NCBI GenBank assembly: GCA_028017165.1
Contig: CM051526.1
Location: forward strand, 58,606,774 to 58,670,773
Direction: 5' to 3'
DNA: 64,000 nt
Source: Herpetospermum pedunculosum
Taxonomy: Eukaryota; Streptophyta; Magnoliopsida; Cucurbitales; Cucurbitaceae
Both the position numbers and the translations under genes were made by a program. The notes under the pieces are model-generated. The model did not search any database and was not told where the DNA came from. It saw only the letters and a program-made list of their open reading frames with translations. Shown here in pieces: positions 44,272-53,489 of the stretch (positions are counted from its first letter, which is position 1; every line of letters begins with the position of its first letter).

Positions 44272-45514
44272 CATTGCTTTTAAAATGGAAGCGTGCTTTA
44301 ATAATCCACATACGAGAAAAAAACAAATAAAAATGTTGACCAATTAAATCGTGAGATACTTGTAGCTCGACATGCAAGTTTTGCTATCGCAATAATTGCG
44401 GTGAGTGACTGCATTGGAATAAATGCTTAAGTTTAAGCAGTAGACCAGCTGGTACAACTAATTATAAGGTGATGAGATGTTGTTCTATTTTCAGGATGCA
44501 TCGGTAAATTCTATGAAAATTTGAACGGTTAAACTTTCATTATTGTTGTGCATATTTTAAGAAATTAAATGCTTAACTAAGCACTTGAAAGCAGGTTGGA
44601 GAACTGGCTCAGTTCTTGATGCTATGACTGTGATGTTGGAGAGCCTTTCTACCATTACCGTCATAGCCAGAACTACAGTTTTTCCTGTTTTTCGTGCTAC
44701 TCAAATTGTTGCATTCTTGCCTAATTTGTTATATCAAAACAAGGCAATAAACAATTTTGTCTGATTCATTCTCTCTAGAAAAGTTTAACCTTATGACTTA
44801 GGCATTCCCTGAGGCCTTGTTTCATTAGTTATTACACAGTTACCAAAAGCATAGTATATAAGAACATACATTCACCAAATTAGGCATGGGGAAATATTGT
44901 TTAGTCTATGACATGATTGATTATCTATGCATTTTGTTTCATTTTGTTCCTTGCAAATAGATGTGATATCTGAGGGTTAAGTAGGTCATTGTCATAGGAA
45001 AATGTAAGTGATGGTGATAAGGCAACCTTAACCCTCAGCTCAAATATCTAAGTTTATGGTGGAGCAAAAACCTTTCAATCAAAGAAGTTAACACATCTTT
45101 ATGCAAATTTAGGATCAACCAAGAGAAAATGCTAGAATTAGATTACCTCTTAAGATCAAAGATAGAAGCAAGATTGAGAAATCTTGTTCTAGATTGAGTC
45201 ACTCCACAATCAAACTTGATCAAGGCTCGATTGAATGACTCAGTTGCAATCTATCACAAGAATTGCAAGAAAACTTAGAAATGCATAATGTGTTGCTGGA
45301 TTTCTAATAAAATGATCTCAAACTTGAGAGTTTAGTTTTCATATCAATATTTTTTTCATACAAAGCCAATTTCGTGAGTATCTATATATAGATCCCTTCA
45401 AAAGAAACCCTAAACCAGTTACAAAAAGTAATGGTCATGATTGACAAGTTTGGTAACTCCTCTCCTTAATTGTCTAAGCTTGATCCCGACATTTAAAAGG
45501 TAAAAAAAATACAG
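44272..45514. other. Intergenic DNA with exon-like but unassigned pieces
   Basis: A stretch reading ILVARHASFAIAIIA followed by GTGAGT (about 44350-44405), and another open stretch reading GWRTGSVLDAMTVMLESLST (about 44597-44656) that continues to a stop near 44763, look like exons of a decayed gene. I do not recognise the family and cannot join them in frame. The remainder shows nothing. Confidence 0.3.
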
Positions 45515-45573
45515 TGTTGGAATGCCTTGAATTTGTTATGATCCTCTACGACTGGTTCGGTATGGAGGTCTCG
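45515..45573 (+). repeat. 59-bp LTR fragment of an older Copia element
   Basis: TGTTGGAATGCCTTGAAT...GGTCTCG matches the LTR start at 46881-46938 with few differences. It is fused directly to RT sequence, so most of the element's 5' part is deleted. Confidence 0.8.
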
Positions 45574-46880
45574 TTGAGCTGGAATAAGAGATTTATATGA
45601 CCCAACCAGATGGTTTTCAACTTCCTGGTAAAGAAGATTATGTCTGCAAGCCGAAGAAGTCCTTATATGGACTAAAGCAGTCTTCAAGGCAATGGTATAA
45701 GAGGTTTAACAGTTATATGATTGAGTTAGGCTACAATACGAGTCCTTATGATTGTTGTGCGTATCACAACAAAGTTGATGATAATTCTATTATTTATCTG
45801 GTACTGTATGTAGACGATATGCTCACAGCTGCAAAGTCCAAGTTTGAGATTCAGAAGTTGAAAGGTCTTCTCAGTGCTAAGTTTGAAATGAAGGATTTGG
45901 GTGCTACCAGGAAATTTTTGGGTATGGAGATCTATAGAGAAAGAAATCATAAGAAGTTTTTCTTGTCACATAAAGGCTACATTCAGAAGATATTGTCCAT
46001 GTTTGGCATGTTATCAGCTAAGCCAATAGATACTCCTAGTACTGCAAATGTCCGTCTGTCTGCTGAATTTGCACCTCAATCTGAAGCTGGGAAGAATTAC
46101 ATGTCTCGAGTCCCGTATGCTAGTGCAGTAGGTAGTTTGATGTATGTTATGGTCTGCACTAGACCTGATCTTGCACATGTTGTTAGTGTTGTCAGCAGGT
46201 TCATGGGACAACTTGGAAGGGAACATTGGCAAGTTGTAAAGAGGATTTTTCGGTACCTTAGAGGTACATCTGATGTTGGGTTGGTTTATGAAAATGATAC
46301 AGAGTGTCTAGTGACCGATTATTCTGAATCTGATTATGTTGGAGATGTCGACAGCAAAAGGTCTATGACTGAGTATGTATTTACCCTTGGTGGTTCAATT
46401 GTTAGTTGGAAGGCAACTCTGCAGCCTACAATTACTTTGTCAACTACTGAAGCAGAGTACATGGCCTTAACAGAAGCTGCAAAAGAGGGGATATGACTGA
46501 AAATGCTAGTTGGTGACCTCAGTTTGCATCATGATCAAGCCATTCTATATTGTGATAGTTTGACTGCAATATGCCTAGCCAAGGATCAAGTCCATCATGA
46601 GAGGACTAATCACATAGATGTGAGATATCATTTCCTGAGAAGTGAGAAAAATATTAAGGTGTTGAAAGTAGGTATTGTTGACAATCTTGCTGATATGTTC
46701 ACCAAACCAGTTCCACATGGCAAGTTCCAACATTGTTTGGACTTGCTAAATGTTTTGAATTGTTGATGGCCCTTATGGGGCATTCTGAGGCAGAATGAGA
46801 GTTTTGACTACATCTGGTAACTTTGTGTTGCATCTGGTACATTTGTCAGTTGTGGGAGAATTCAAGTCAAGGTGGAGATT
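45574..46880 (+). pseudogene. Copia RT-RNase H fragment with premature stops
   Basis: The reading frame contains EIYMTQPDGFQLPG, SLYGLKQSSRQWYKRF, the catalytic VLYVDDML, KFLGMEIYRER, PYASAVGSLMYVMVCTRPDL, and RNase H STTEAEYMALTEAAKEGI. A TGA at 46494-46496 stands where Trp is expected. The rest, LYCDSLTAICLAKDQ and ERTNHIDVRYHFLR, continues to 46766. Another stop lies near 45585. A purine-rich AAGGTGGAGAT (46869-46879) precedes the LTR at 46881. Gag, protease, integrase and the front of RT are missing. Confidence 0.88.
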
Positions 46881-46938
46881 TGTTCGAATGCCTTGAATCT
46901 GTTACGACTCTCTACGACTGGTTCGGTATGGGGTCTCG
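46881..46938 (+). repeat. Start of the 3' LTR of the Copia fragment, interrupted
   Basis: 58 bases starting TGTTCGAATGCC, cut at TCTCG by insertion of the Gag-protease element array. Confidence 0.85.
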
Positions 46939-47528
46939 TGTTAGAAATTTGTGGAGACAAAAAAAAAATGTGCTCATGATTTTGCTTGAAGTTTTGGGCC
47001 CAACTCATTGCATGGCCCATTTAAATTTAGGTTATATTTGTTGCATCTCATATATATAGATGTATGACCGTGGGTTATTATTCTTTGACTTTGTCAATAC
47101 GGCTGAAGCAAAAAAGGAGAATTGTTTTGTTCAGTTTCTTGTGTGAGTGGGCAGTGAGCAATATAGAAAATACAGTGAGTATTTTTAGTGGGTGTTTTCT
47201 TTTCTCTTTGTTTATCCCAAGCTACCGGGTTGTGGTACTTGGAAGCAAATAGTTATAGTTGGGCTATTTGGGTGAGTTTTGTAGCGCGAGCTTGAGAGAC
47301 CAATTGTAATCTCCATTATAGTAGAACCCGCAGTTGCAGAAGACTGGACGTAGTCCCGAGATCGGGGCGAACCAGTATATCTCTCGGTGTTGTTATCTCT
47401 TTCCCTTATCTTTTATTATTGTATTTTGTGACTGATTGGCTTTTGGATTCTAACCTGTGAAGTGGGAGGTTGAGATATATTTAGTTTCTTCCGCATTTAA
47501 TTATATCTCGCTATTTTTAATCCCAACA
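46939..47528 (+). repeat. First LTR of the copy 2/3 array
   Basis: 590 bp, TGTTAGAAATTTGTGG...TAATCCCAACA. Confidence 0.93.
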
Positions 47529-47558
47529 AGTGGTATGAGAGCTTTTGGTTCAGGAATC

Positions 47559-49112
47559 ATGGGAGCGACGAATCCAAAAAGTTTCGAGGGAGTCACAAAA
47601 TTTGATGGGGAAAATTTTGGTTATTGGAAGATGCAAATCAAAGATTTCCTAACCTGCAAGAAAGTGCACAAGGCACTGAAGGAGAGACCAGAAGGGATGT
47701 CAGATGGAGATTGGTTGGATATGGATGAACAAGCAGTTGCAAATATAAGGATGTGTCTGTCGATGGATGTGGCTAGTCTTGTAGCCAACGAGACTACTGC
47801 AATCAAGCTAATGGAATCGCTTACAAACAGGTATGAGAAACAGTCTGCCAATAGTAAAGCATATCTACTTAAGAAATTTTTCAACATGCAAATGATTGAA
47901 AATTCATCAGTTAATTCCTATATTAATGAAGTTACCACTTTAGTTAATCAGTTGAAGTCTGTCAAGATAGCATTTACTGATGAAGTGTATGCTATTCAAT
48001 TATTAATGTTTTTACCTGATAGTTGGGAAACGTTGAAGACAACAGTGTCTAATTCGACTGGAGATAACACTCTGAAATTTTCAGGGGTTTGTGATTTAGC
48101 TCTAGCTGAGGAAATTTGTAGGAAGAGGAGTAGTAAAGAATCTACTGTAGGGTCAGCTTTAGCTTTAACTAAGGGTAAAGACAAAATTGATTATGAAGAT
48201 AATAAATTGAATAGCAATAGGAAAAAGTGGAGTCATAGGAATAAGGAGGTAGAATGCTTTTACTGCCACAAGAAAGGTCACTATAAAAGTCAGTGTAGGA
48301 AACTAAAAGAGGATCATGAGGTAAACATAGTTGATGATGCCTATGTCTGTGTTGAGAGTAGCACAGAGAGTAGTAACCACTCATCTGAATGGGTTGTAGA
48401 CAGTGCAGCGTCAGTTCACATAGCTTCAGATAGAAATTTGTTCACATCATTCACTGGTGGACATCATAGTCTAGTGAGGATGGGTGATGGTAGAGTCTCC
48501 AAGACATGTGGGATTGGGGATGTTAGTTTGAAGTCTGAATGTGGTAGTGTTCTGGTGTTGCGCAATGTCAGGTATGTGCCTAGGATGAAAATGAATCTCA
48601 TCTCTATTGGCAAGTTGGAGGATGAGGGTTACAATTGTGAGTTTGGCAGTCGCCAGTGTAAACTCAAGTTAGGATCCCAGATAGTGGCAGTTGGCCACAG
48701 AAATTTCACACTATATAGATGTCAGTTTAGTGTTGCCAAAAGATCAAAGAGACAGTGGATGCCAGTTAAAGCTGCAGATGGTAGGTGTAGAGGTACAGTT
48801 GAGCCAGCAGCAATGATAGCCAATTTCGATCAGTTAGATCAAGATCCATTAGTTCAGAAACAATTGGGAAGTCCAAAAGAGAAAGATGATGGCTATCATC
48901 AATCCTCAATTGTCAGACATTCGAAAGAATTGATGAAGTCGCCTAGGCGAGTAAGGGCATCAAAATTGAAGACCAATGCAGTTGCTATGGTCACAAGTTT
49001 AGTCTCTAGCTTGGCAGCAGACTTGAATAAAGGAGTCAAGTCATTTGCAGAATATATCTTCTTTAGGAACAGGTGTTCAGGATCGAAGAAGATGTCAGTT
49101 GTTACCACTTAG
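47559..49112 (+). CDS. Gag-zinc knuckle-protease protein with basic tail, copy 2, 517 aa
   Basis: The start is the MGATNPKSFEG ATG, 30 bases after the LTR; the frame extends upstream into the LTR without ATG. Residues 1-215 are a Copia UBN2-type Gag (YWKMQIKDFL, NSYINEVTTLVNQL). The CCHC knuckle CFYCHKKGHYKSQC is at about 232-245. The protease motif WVVDSAASVHI is at about 278, with DSA in place of DSG, a variant seen in other plant Copia proteases. LISIGKLEDEGY follows. From about 400 to 517 is an unassigned basic tail (KRSKRQW, SPRRVRASKLK). The frame is intact and ends before integrase would begin. It should form a capsid if expressed and depend on other elements for RT and integrase. It differs from copy 3 at six residues that I can see. 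Confidence 0.88.
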   Translation: MGATNPKSFEGVTKFDGENFGYWKMQIKDFLTCKKVHKALKERPEGMSDGDWLDMDEQAVANIRMCLSMDVASLVANETTAIKLMESLTNRYEKQSANSKAYLLKKFFNMQMIENSSVNSYINEVTTLVNQLKSVKIAFTDEVYAIQLLMFLPDSWETLKTTVSNSTGDNTLKFSGVCDLALAEEICRKRSSKESTVGSALALTKGKDKIDYEDNKLNSNRKKWSHRNKEVECFYCHKKGHYKSQCRKLKEDHEVNIVDDAYVCVESSTESSNHSSEWVVDSAASVHIASDRNLFTSFTGGHHSLVRMGDGRVSKTCGIGDVSLKSECGSVLVLRNVRYVPRMKMNLISIGKLEDEGYNCEFGSRQCKLKLGSQIVAVGHRNFTLYRCQFSVAKRSKRQWMPVKAADGRCRGTVEPAAMIANFDQLDQDPLVQKQLGSPKEKDDGYHQSSIVRHSKELMKSPRRVRASKLKTNAVAMVTSLVSSLAADLNKGVKSFAEYIFFRNRCSGSKKMSVVTT

Positions 49113-49387
49113 CTGAAGTGGGAGTACGTGATTGTCCTTTATGTCTGGGGAACAGTTCCACGTAGCAAGCCCATACCTCAGGGCGAGCACATATGAGCTA
49201 CAATTATTTTTATGATAGTTATATGTTTTGTTAGTTTGTTGTTTTACAGGTTTTTTGTTGAACCTTGGAGTTTGCCAAGAAGATCATAAATAACAGTTGT
49301 AGTGGGAGTAAAGCCTTGGAATTTACCAAGATGATCAGTTTGTTGCAGTGGGAGGCAAGATGGTTATTTTGTCTCCAAGTGGGAGAT

Positions 49388-49986
49388 TGTTAGAAATTTG
49401 TGGAGACAAAAAAAAAAAAATATGTGCTCATGATTTTGCTTGAAGTTTTGGGCCCAACTCATTGCATGGCCCATTTAAATTTAGGTTATATTTGTTGCAT
49501 CTCATATATATATATAGATGTATGACCGTGGGTTATTATTCTTTGACTTTGTCAATACGGCTGAAGCAAAAAAGGAGAATTGTTTTGTTCAGTTTCTTGT
49601 GTGAGTGGGCAGTGAGCAATATAGAAAATACAGTGAGTATTTTTAGTGGGTGTTTTCTTTTCTCTTTGTTTATCCCAAGCTACCGGGTTGTGGTACTTGG
49701 AAGCAAATAGTTATAGTTGGGCTATTTGGGTGAGTTTTGTAGCGCGAGCTTGAGAGACCAATTGTAATCTCCATTATAGTAGAACCCGCAGTTGCAGAAG
49801 ACTGGACGTAGTCCCGAGATCGGGGCGAACCAGTATATCTCTCGGTGTTGTTATCTCTTTCTCTTATCTTTTATTATTGTATTTTGTGACTGATTGGCTT
49901 TTGGATTCTAACCTGTGAAGTGGGAGGTTGAGATATATTTAGTTTCTTCCGCATTTAATTATATCTCGCTATTTTTAATCCCATCA
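49388..49986 (+). repeat. Middle LTR shared by copies 2 and 3
   Basis: 599 bp; compared with the first LTR it differs mainly by A-run and TA-run lengths and a few substitutions. It ends CCCATCA instead of CCCAACA. Confidence 0.93.
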
Positions 49987-50016
49987 AGTGGTATCAGAGC
50001 TTTTGGTTCAGGAATC

Positions 50017-51570
50017 ATGGGAGCGACGAATCCAAAAAGTTTCGAGGGAGTCACAAAATTTGATGGGGAAAATTTTGGTTATTGGAAGATGCAAATCAAA
50101 GATTTCCTAACCTGCAAGAAAGTGCACAAGGCACTGAAGGAGAGACCAGAAGGGATGTCAGATGGAGATTGGTTGGATATGGATGAACAAGCAGTTGCAA
50201 ATATAAGGATGTGTCTGTCGATGGATGTGGCTAGTCTTGTAGCCAACGAGACTACTGCAATCAAGCTAATGGAATCGCTTACAAACAGGTATGAGAAACA
50301 GTCTGCCAATAGTAAAGCATATCTACTTAAGAAATTTTTCAACATGCAAATGATTGAAAATTCATCAGTTAATTCCTATATTAATGAAGTTACCACTTTA
50401 GTTAATCAGTTGAAGTCTGTCAAGATAGCATTTACTGATGAAGTGTATGCTATTCAATTATTAATGTCTTTACCTGATAGTTGGGAAACGATGAAGACAA
50501 CAGTGTCTAATTCGACTGGAGATAACACTCTGAAATTTTCAGGGGTTTGTGATTTAGCTCTAGCTGAGGAAATTTGTAGGAAGGGGAGTAGTAAAGAATC
50601 TACTGTAGGGTCAGCTTTAGCTTTAACTAAGGGTAAAAACAAAATTGATTATGAAGATAATAAATTGAATAGCAATAGGAAAAAGTGGAGTCATAGGAAT
50701 AAGGAGGTAGAATGCTTTTACTGCCACAAGAAAGGTCACTATAAAAGTCAGTGTAGGAAACTAAAAGAGGATCATGAGGTAAACATAGTTGATGATGCCT
50801 ATGTCTGTGTTGAGAGTAGCACAGAGAGTAGTAACCACTCATCTGAATGGGTTGTAGACAGTGCAGCGTCAGTTCACATAGCTTCAGATAGAAATTTGTT
50901 CACATCATTCACTGGTGGACATCATAGTCTAGTGAGGATGGGTGATGGTAGAGTCTCCAAGACATGTGGGATTGGGGATGTTAGTTTGAAGTCTGAATGT
51001 GGTAGTGTTCTGGTGTTGCGCAATGTCAGGTATGTGCCTAGGATGAAAATGAATCTCATCTCTATTGGCAAGTTGGAGGATGAGGGTTACAATTGTGAGT
51101 TTGGCAGTCGCCAGTGTAAACTCAAGTTAGGATCCCAGATAGTGGCAGTTGGCCACAAAAATTTCACACTATATAGATGTCAGTTTAGTGTTGCCAAAAG
51201 ATCAAAGAGACAGTGGATGCCAGTTAAAGCTGCAGATGGTAGGTGTAGAGGTACAGTTGAGCCAGCAACAATGATAGCCAATTTCGATCAGTTAGATCAA
51301 GATCCATTAGTTCAGAAACAATTGGGAAGTCCAAAAGAGAAAGATGATGGCTATCATCAATCCTCAATTGTCAGACATTCGAAAGAATTGATGAAGTCGC
51401 CTAGGCGAGTAAGGGCATCAAAATTGAAGACCAATGCAGTTGCTATGGTCACAAGTTTAGTCTCTAGCTTGGCAGCAGACTTGAATAAAGGAGTCAAGTC
51501 ATTTGCAGAATATATCTTCTTTAGGAACAGGTGTTCAGGATCGAAGAAGATGTCAGTTGTTACCACTTAG
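50017..51570 (+). CDS. Gag-zinc knuckle-protease protein with basic tail, copy 3, 517 aa
   Basis: Collinear with copy 2 and uninterrupted. Differences include Ser for Phe and Met for Leu in the LLMSLPDSWETM segment, Gly for Arg after EEICRK, Asn for Asp in GKNKID, Lys for Arg in VGHKNF, and Thr for Ala in VEPATM. The first two and the Gly site agree in type with copy 1 or look ancestral. Knuckle and protease positions are as in copy 2. The protein's role would be capsid formation for a non-autonomous element. Expression is unproven. Confidence 0.88.
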   Translation: MGATNPKSFEGVTKFDGENFGYWKMQIKDFLTCKKVHKALKERPEGMSDGDWLDMDEQAVANIRMCLSMDVASLVANETTAIKLMESLTNRYEKQSANSKAYLLKKFFNMQMIENSSVNSYINEVTTLVNQLKSVKIAFTDEVYAIQLLMSLPDSWETMKTTVSNSTGDNTLKFSGVCDLALAEEICRKGSSKESTVGSALALTKGKNKIDYEDNKLNSNRKKWSHRNKEVECFYCHKKGHYKSQCRKLKEDHEVNIVDDAYVCVESSTESSNHSSEWVVDSAASVHIASDRNLFTSFTGGHHSLVRMGDGRVSKTCGIGDVSLKSECGSVLVLRNVRYVPRMKMNLISIGKLEDEGYNCEFGSRQCKLKLGSQIVAVGHKNFTLYRCQFSVAKRSKRQWMPVKAADGRCRGTVEPATMIANFDQLDQDPLVQKQLGSPKEKDDGYHQSSIVRHSKELMKSPRRVRASKLKTNAVAMVTSLVSSLAADLNKGVKSFAEYIFFRNRCSGSKKMSVVTT

Positions 51571-51645
51571 CTGAAGTGGGAGTACGTGATTGTCCTTTAT
51601 GTCTGGGGAACAGTTCCACGTAGCAAGCCCATACCTCAGGGCGAG

Positions 51646-53360
51646 TGTTAAGTCTCTGAAAGTGACTTATTTAGGACCCATTTAGCTTAAGAAGATGTAC
51701 ACATTTAGGTGTTTTTGTGAGCATTTAGCCAAAACCTATGCTTTAATATGAGAATTAGAAGAAGGTAGCTAATATAGGACTTATGCACAATAGGTAGGAA
51801 AAGGGGTGAAAACCGAAGAAAAGAATGAAAAAATAACCCTTGCGAATGCATTGCGGAATAATTGCGGTGGCCGCAATTATTCAAGTTAAAACCGTAAGTT
51901 GGCTGACATTTTTCTGTTTAGATCCGACTTTTCAGGGATTCGTTCTTTCTCCTCCACCCATTCTGATATACGACGTTGAAGATTGATGGTTCTCCTTGGC
52001 CCAATCGCACCTGCAAACTACTATAAAAGGGGGCCAAAGTCGGAGGTTCAGGAATCATTCAACGTGCAGAAGTCTTCTCACAGTCCACCATTTCTCTCGA
52101 TTTTCCCTTGCCGTCTGTTGGAGTGAGGTTCTCAGCTTTTGGAGTCGATAATCTGATAGGAAGGAGAGAAGATTCTTCTTCTCTCTCGATTGGATTCATC
52201 CAAGCACGGCTGAATTCTCATCACCATCATTCGAGGCGACTGCCACGGAGATTTCCAGCACACCTTTACTGTTTTCTGCTCTTTCCTTCTCAATTCCATT
52301 TCTGTTCAATGTTGTTCTTAGCTTAGTCATTTACTTATTGCATTTCGTTGTTGTCTGCCTTGAATTCATTCTGTTTAAGCTTTCCTTTGTCATTCAAACA
52401 CTTTAAGTAATCAAAGTAAGTTTCTGCATTTCACAGTTATTCCTTATTCTGCTACGAGTTTGGCTTGCTGTTTTACACACTTTTCCCTTCTAAGCATGTC
52501 TACTTTATCTTATATTTCTGTTCTTCATATATCCATGAGTAACTAAATTCACTTAGGGGCATGCTAATGACAGAACTATAGGCTAAGAAACGTAAGTCAA
52601 GTAGGTAGATCAACACTCGAACATTGATTGTATGTAAGCTTCATCCCACGGGCAATTTCGATTGGCCATCCATTTTGTCCAAAGAACTCCTAACCTCTGG
52701 AAGGAGTAAGAGTTCAGAGTCGTATAATCATGCTAGCCTTTCATGGTAATCAGGAAACGGCCTAGGAATAGGCGTTTCCCTAGTATAAACTGAACACTCC
52801 TGTTTTAACAAGATGCTTAAGACCTTACTTTGAAGTCGAGTAAACTTGAGTCTCTCATGCATGGAATCGGACGATACTTGAGATAGAGTGAGTTTAATGT
52901 GTAGAGAGTTGATCCAAAGCTTGATAATCGTAATAAAATGCCTATAGGACAGTCATTAGTAGCCCTTAATTCACCCATTTAACCAGTTTTTCGCTGCCAA
53001 TTAATTGCGGATTAATTGCGGTTCTCGCAATTCTGCTAAATTGCTTTCTGTCTAGCTGTTTTCTTCTTCGTTTATTGATTTCATCTCTTGACCTTTAAGC
53101 CTGATTTTCACTTTAATTTGTTTATGGCATGTTCCTTTATACATTCAGCAAAAAGTAGTTAATTAAAAACCAATTTTACCCCATCAAATCCATCCCATCT
53201 TCCTTAACAAACACACTTCGCGAATAGCTAAAATTAAGTCTCTGTGGAAAAAACGAATTAAATATACTTACTACTTGCTGTGAGACCATGTATGCTTGCA
53301 TGTTCTAAGTGCTCTCTCCATCCTTTTGCTTATTTATCTTTACACACTGAGCACGCAACA
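51646..53360 (+). repeat. 5' LTR of the Athila element
   Basis: 1715 bp with TGTT/AACA ends. It contains two copies of an inverted GCGG/CCGC motif (51856-51882 and 53014-53032). Confidence 0.94.
52022..52029 (+). promoter_or_regulatory. TATA box of the Athila 5' LTR
   Basis: TATAAAAG followed by GGGGCC; the identical copy in the 3' LTR is at 63166-63173. It marks the likely start of R about 30 bases downstream. Confidence 0.6.
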
Positions 53361-53366
53361 AGTTTT

Positions 53367-53384
53367 TGGCGCCGCTGCCGGGGA
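53367..53384 (+). other. Primer-binding site of the Athila element
   Basis: TGGCGCCGCTGCCGGGGA, complementary to the 3' end of plant tRNA-Asp except for one likely mismatch. It lies six bases after the LTR. Confidence 0.85.
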
Positions 53385-53489
53385 CTTATTTTAAGTGAAA
53401 ACGAAGTTGTTAAGTTTAAGAAAACCAAGTTTATCATTGAGTGAAACTAATCTGTTTCATTTCTTTTGCAGGTACTGTTAAGGTAGTTT

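Larger units (their letters stand above)
46939..49387 (+). mobile_element. Non-autonomous Copia Gag-protease element, copy 2
   Basis: LTR (46939-47528, 590 bp) plus 1859-bp body. It shares the following LTR with copy 3, forming LTR-body-LTR-body. The left target duplication should be TCTCG (46934-46938). The primer site reads TGGTATGAGAGC (47531-47542), one mismatch from the usual sequence. The body ends CCAAGTGGGAGAT before the next LTR. No pol domain beyond protease is present. Confidence 0.92.
49388..51645 (+). mobile_element. Non-autonomous Copia Gag-protease element, copy 3, cut by the Athila element
   Basis: It shares the middle LTR with copy 2. Primer site TGGTATCAGAGC at 49989-50000. 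The body runs to CAGGGCGAG at 51645, where the Athila LTR begins; in copy 2 the same point continues into CACATATGAGC. The rest of its 3' end and its last LTR should resume to the right of the window. Confidence 0.92.

Noticed and set aside
47457..47558. GTG starts extending the Gag frames of copies 2 and 3 into the LTR
   Set aside because: The conserved ATG (MGATNPK) lies after the primer site at 47559 and 50017, as in copy 1.
52108..52326. 72-codon frame in the Athila LTR, repeated at 63252-63470
   Set aside because: It appears twice only because it is in the LTR; it has no domain and lies in the promoter/leader region.
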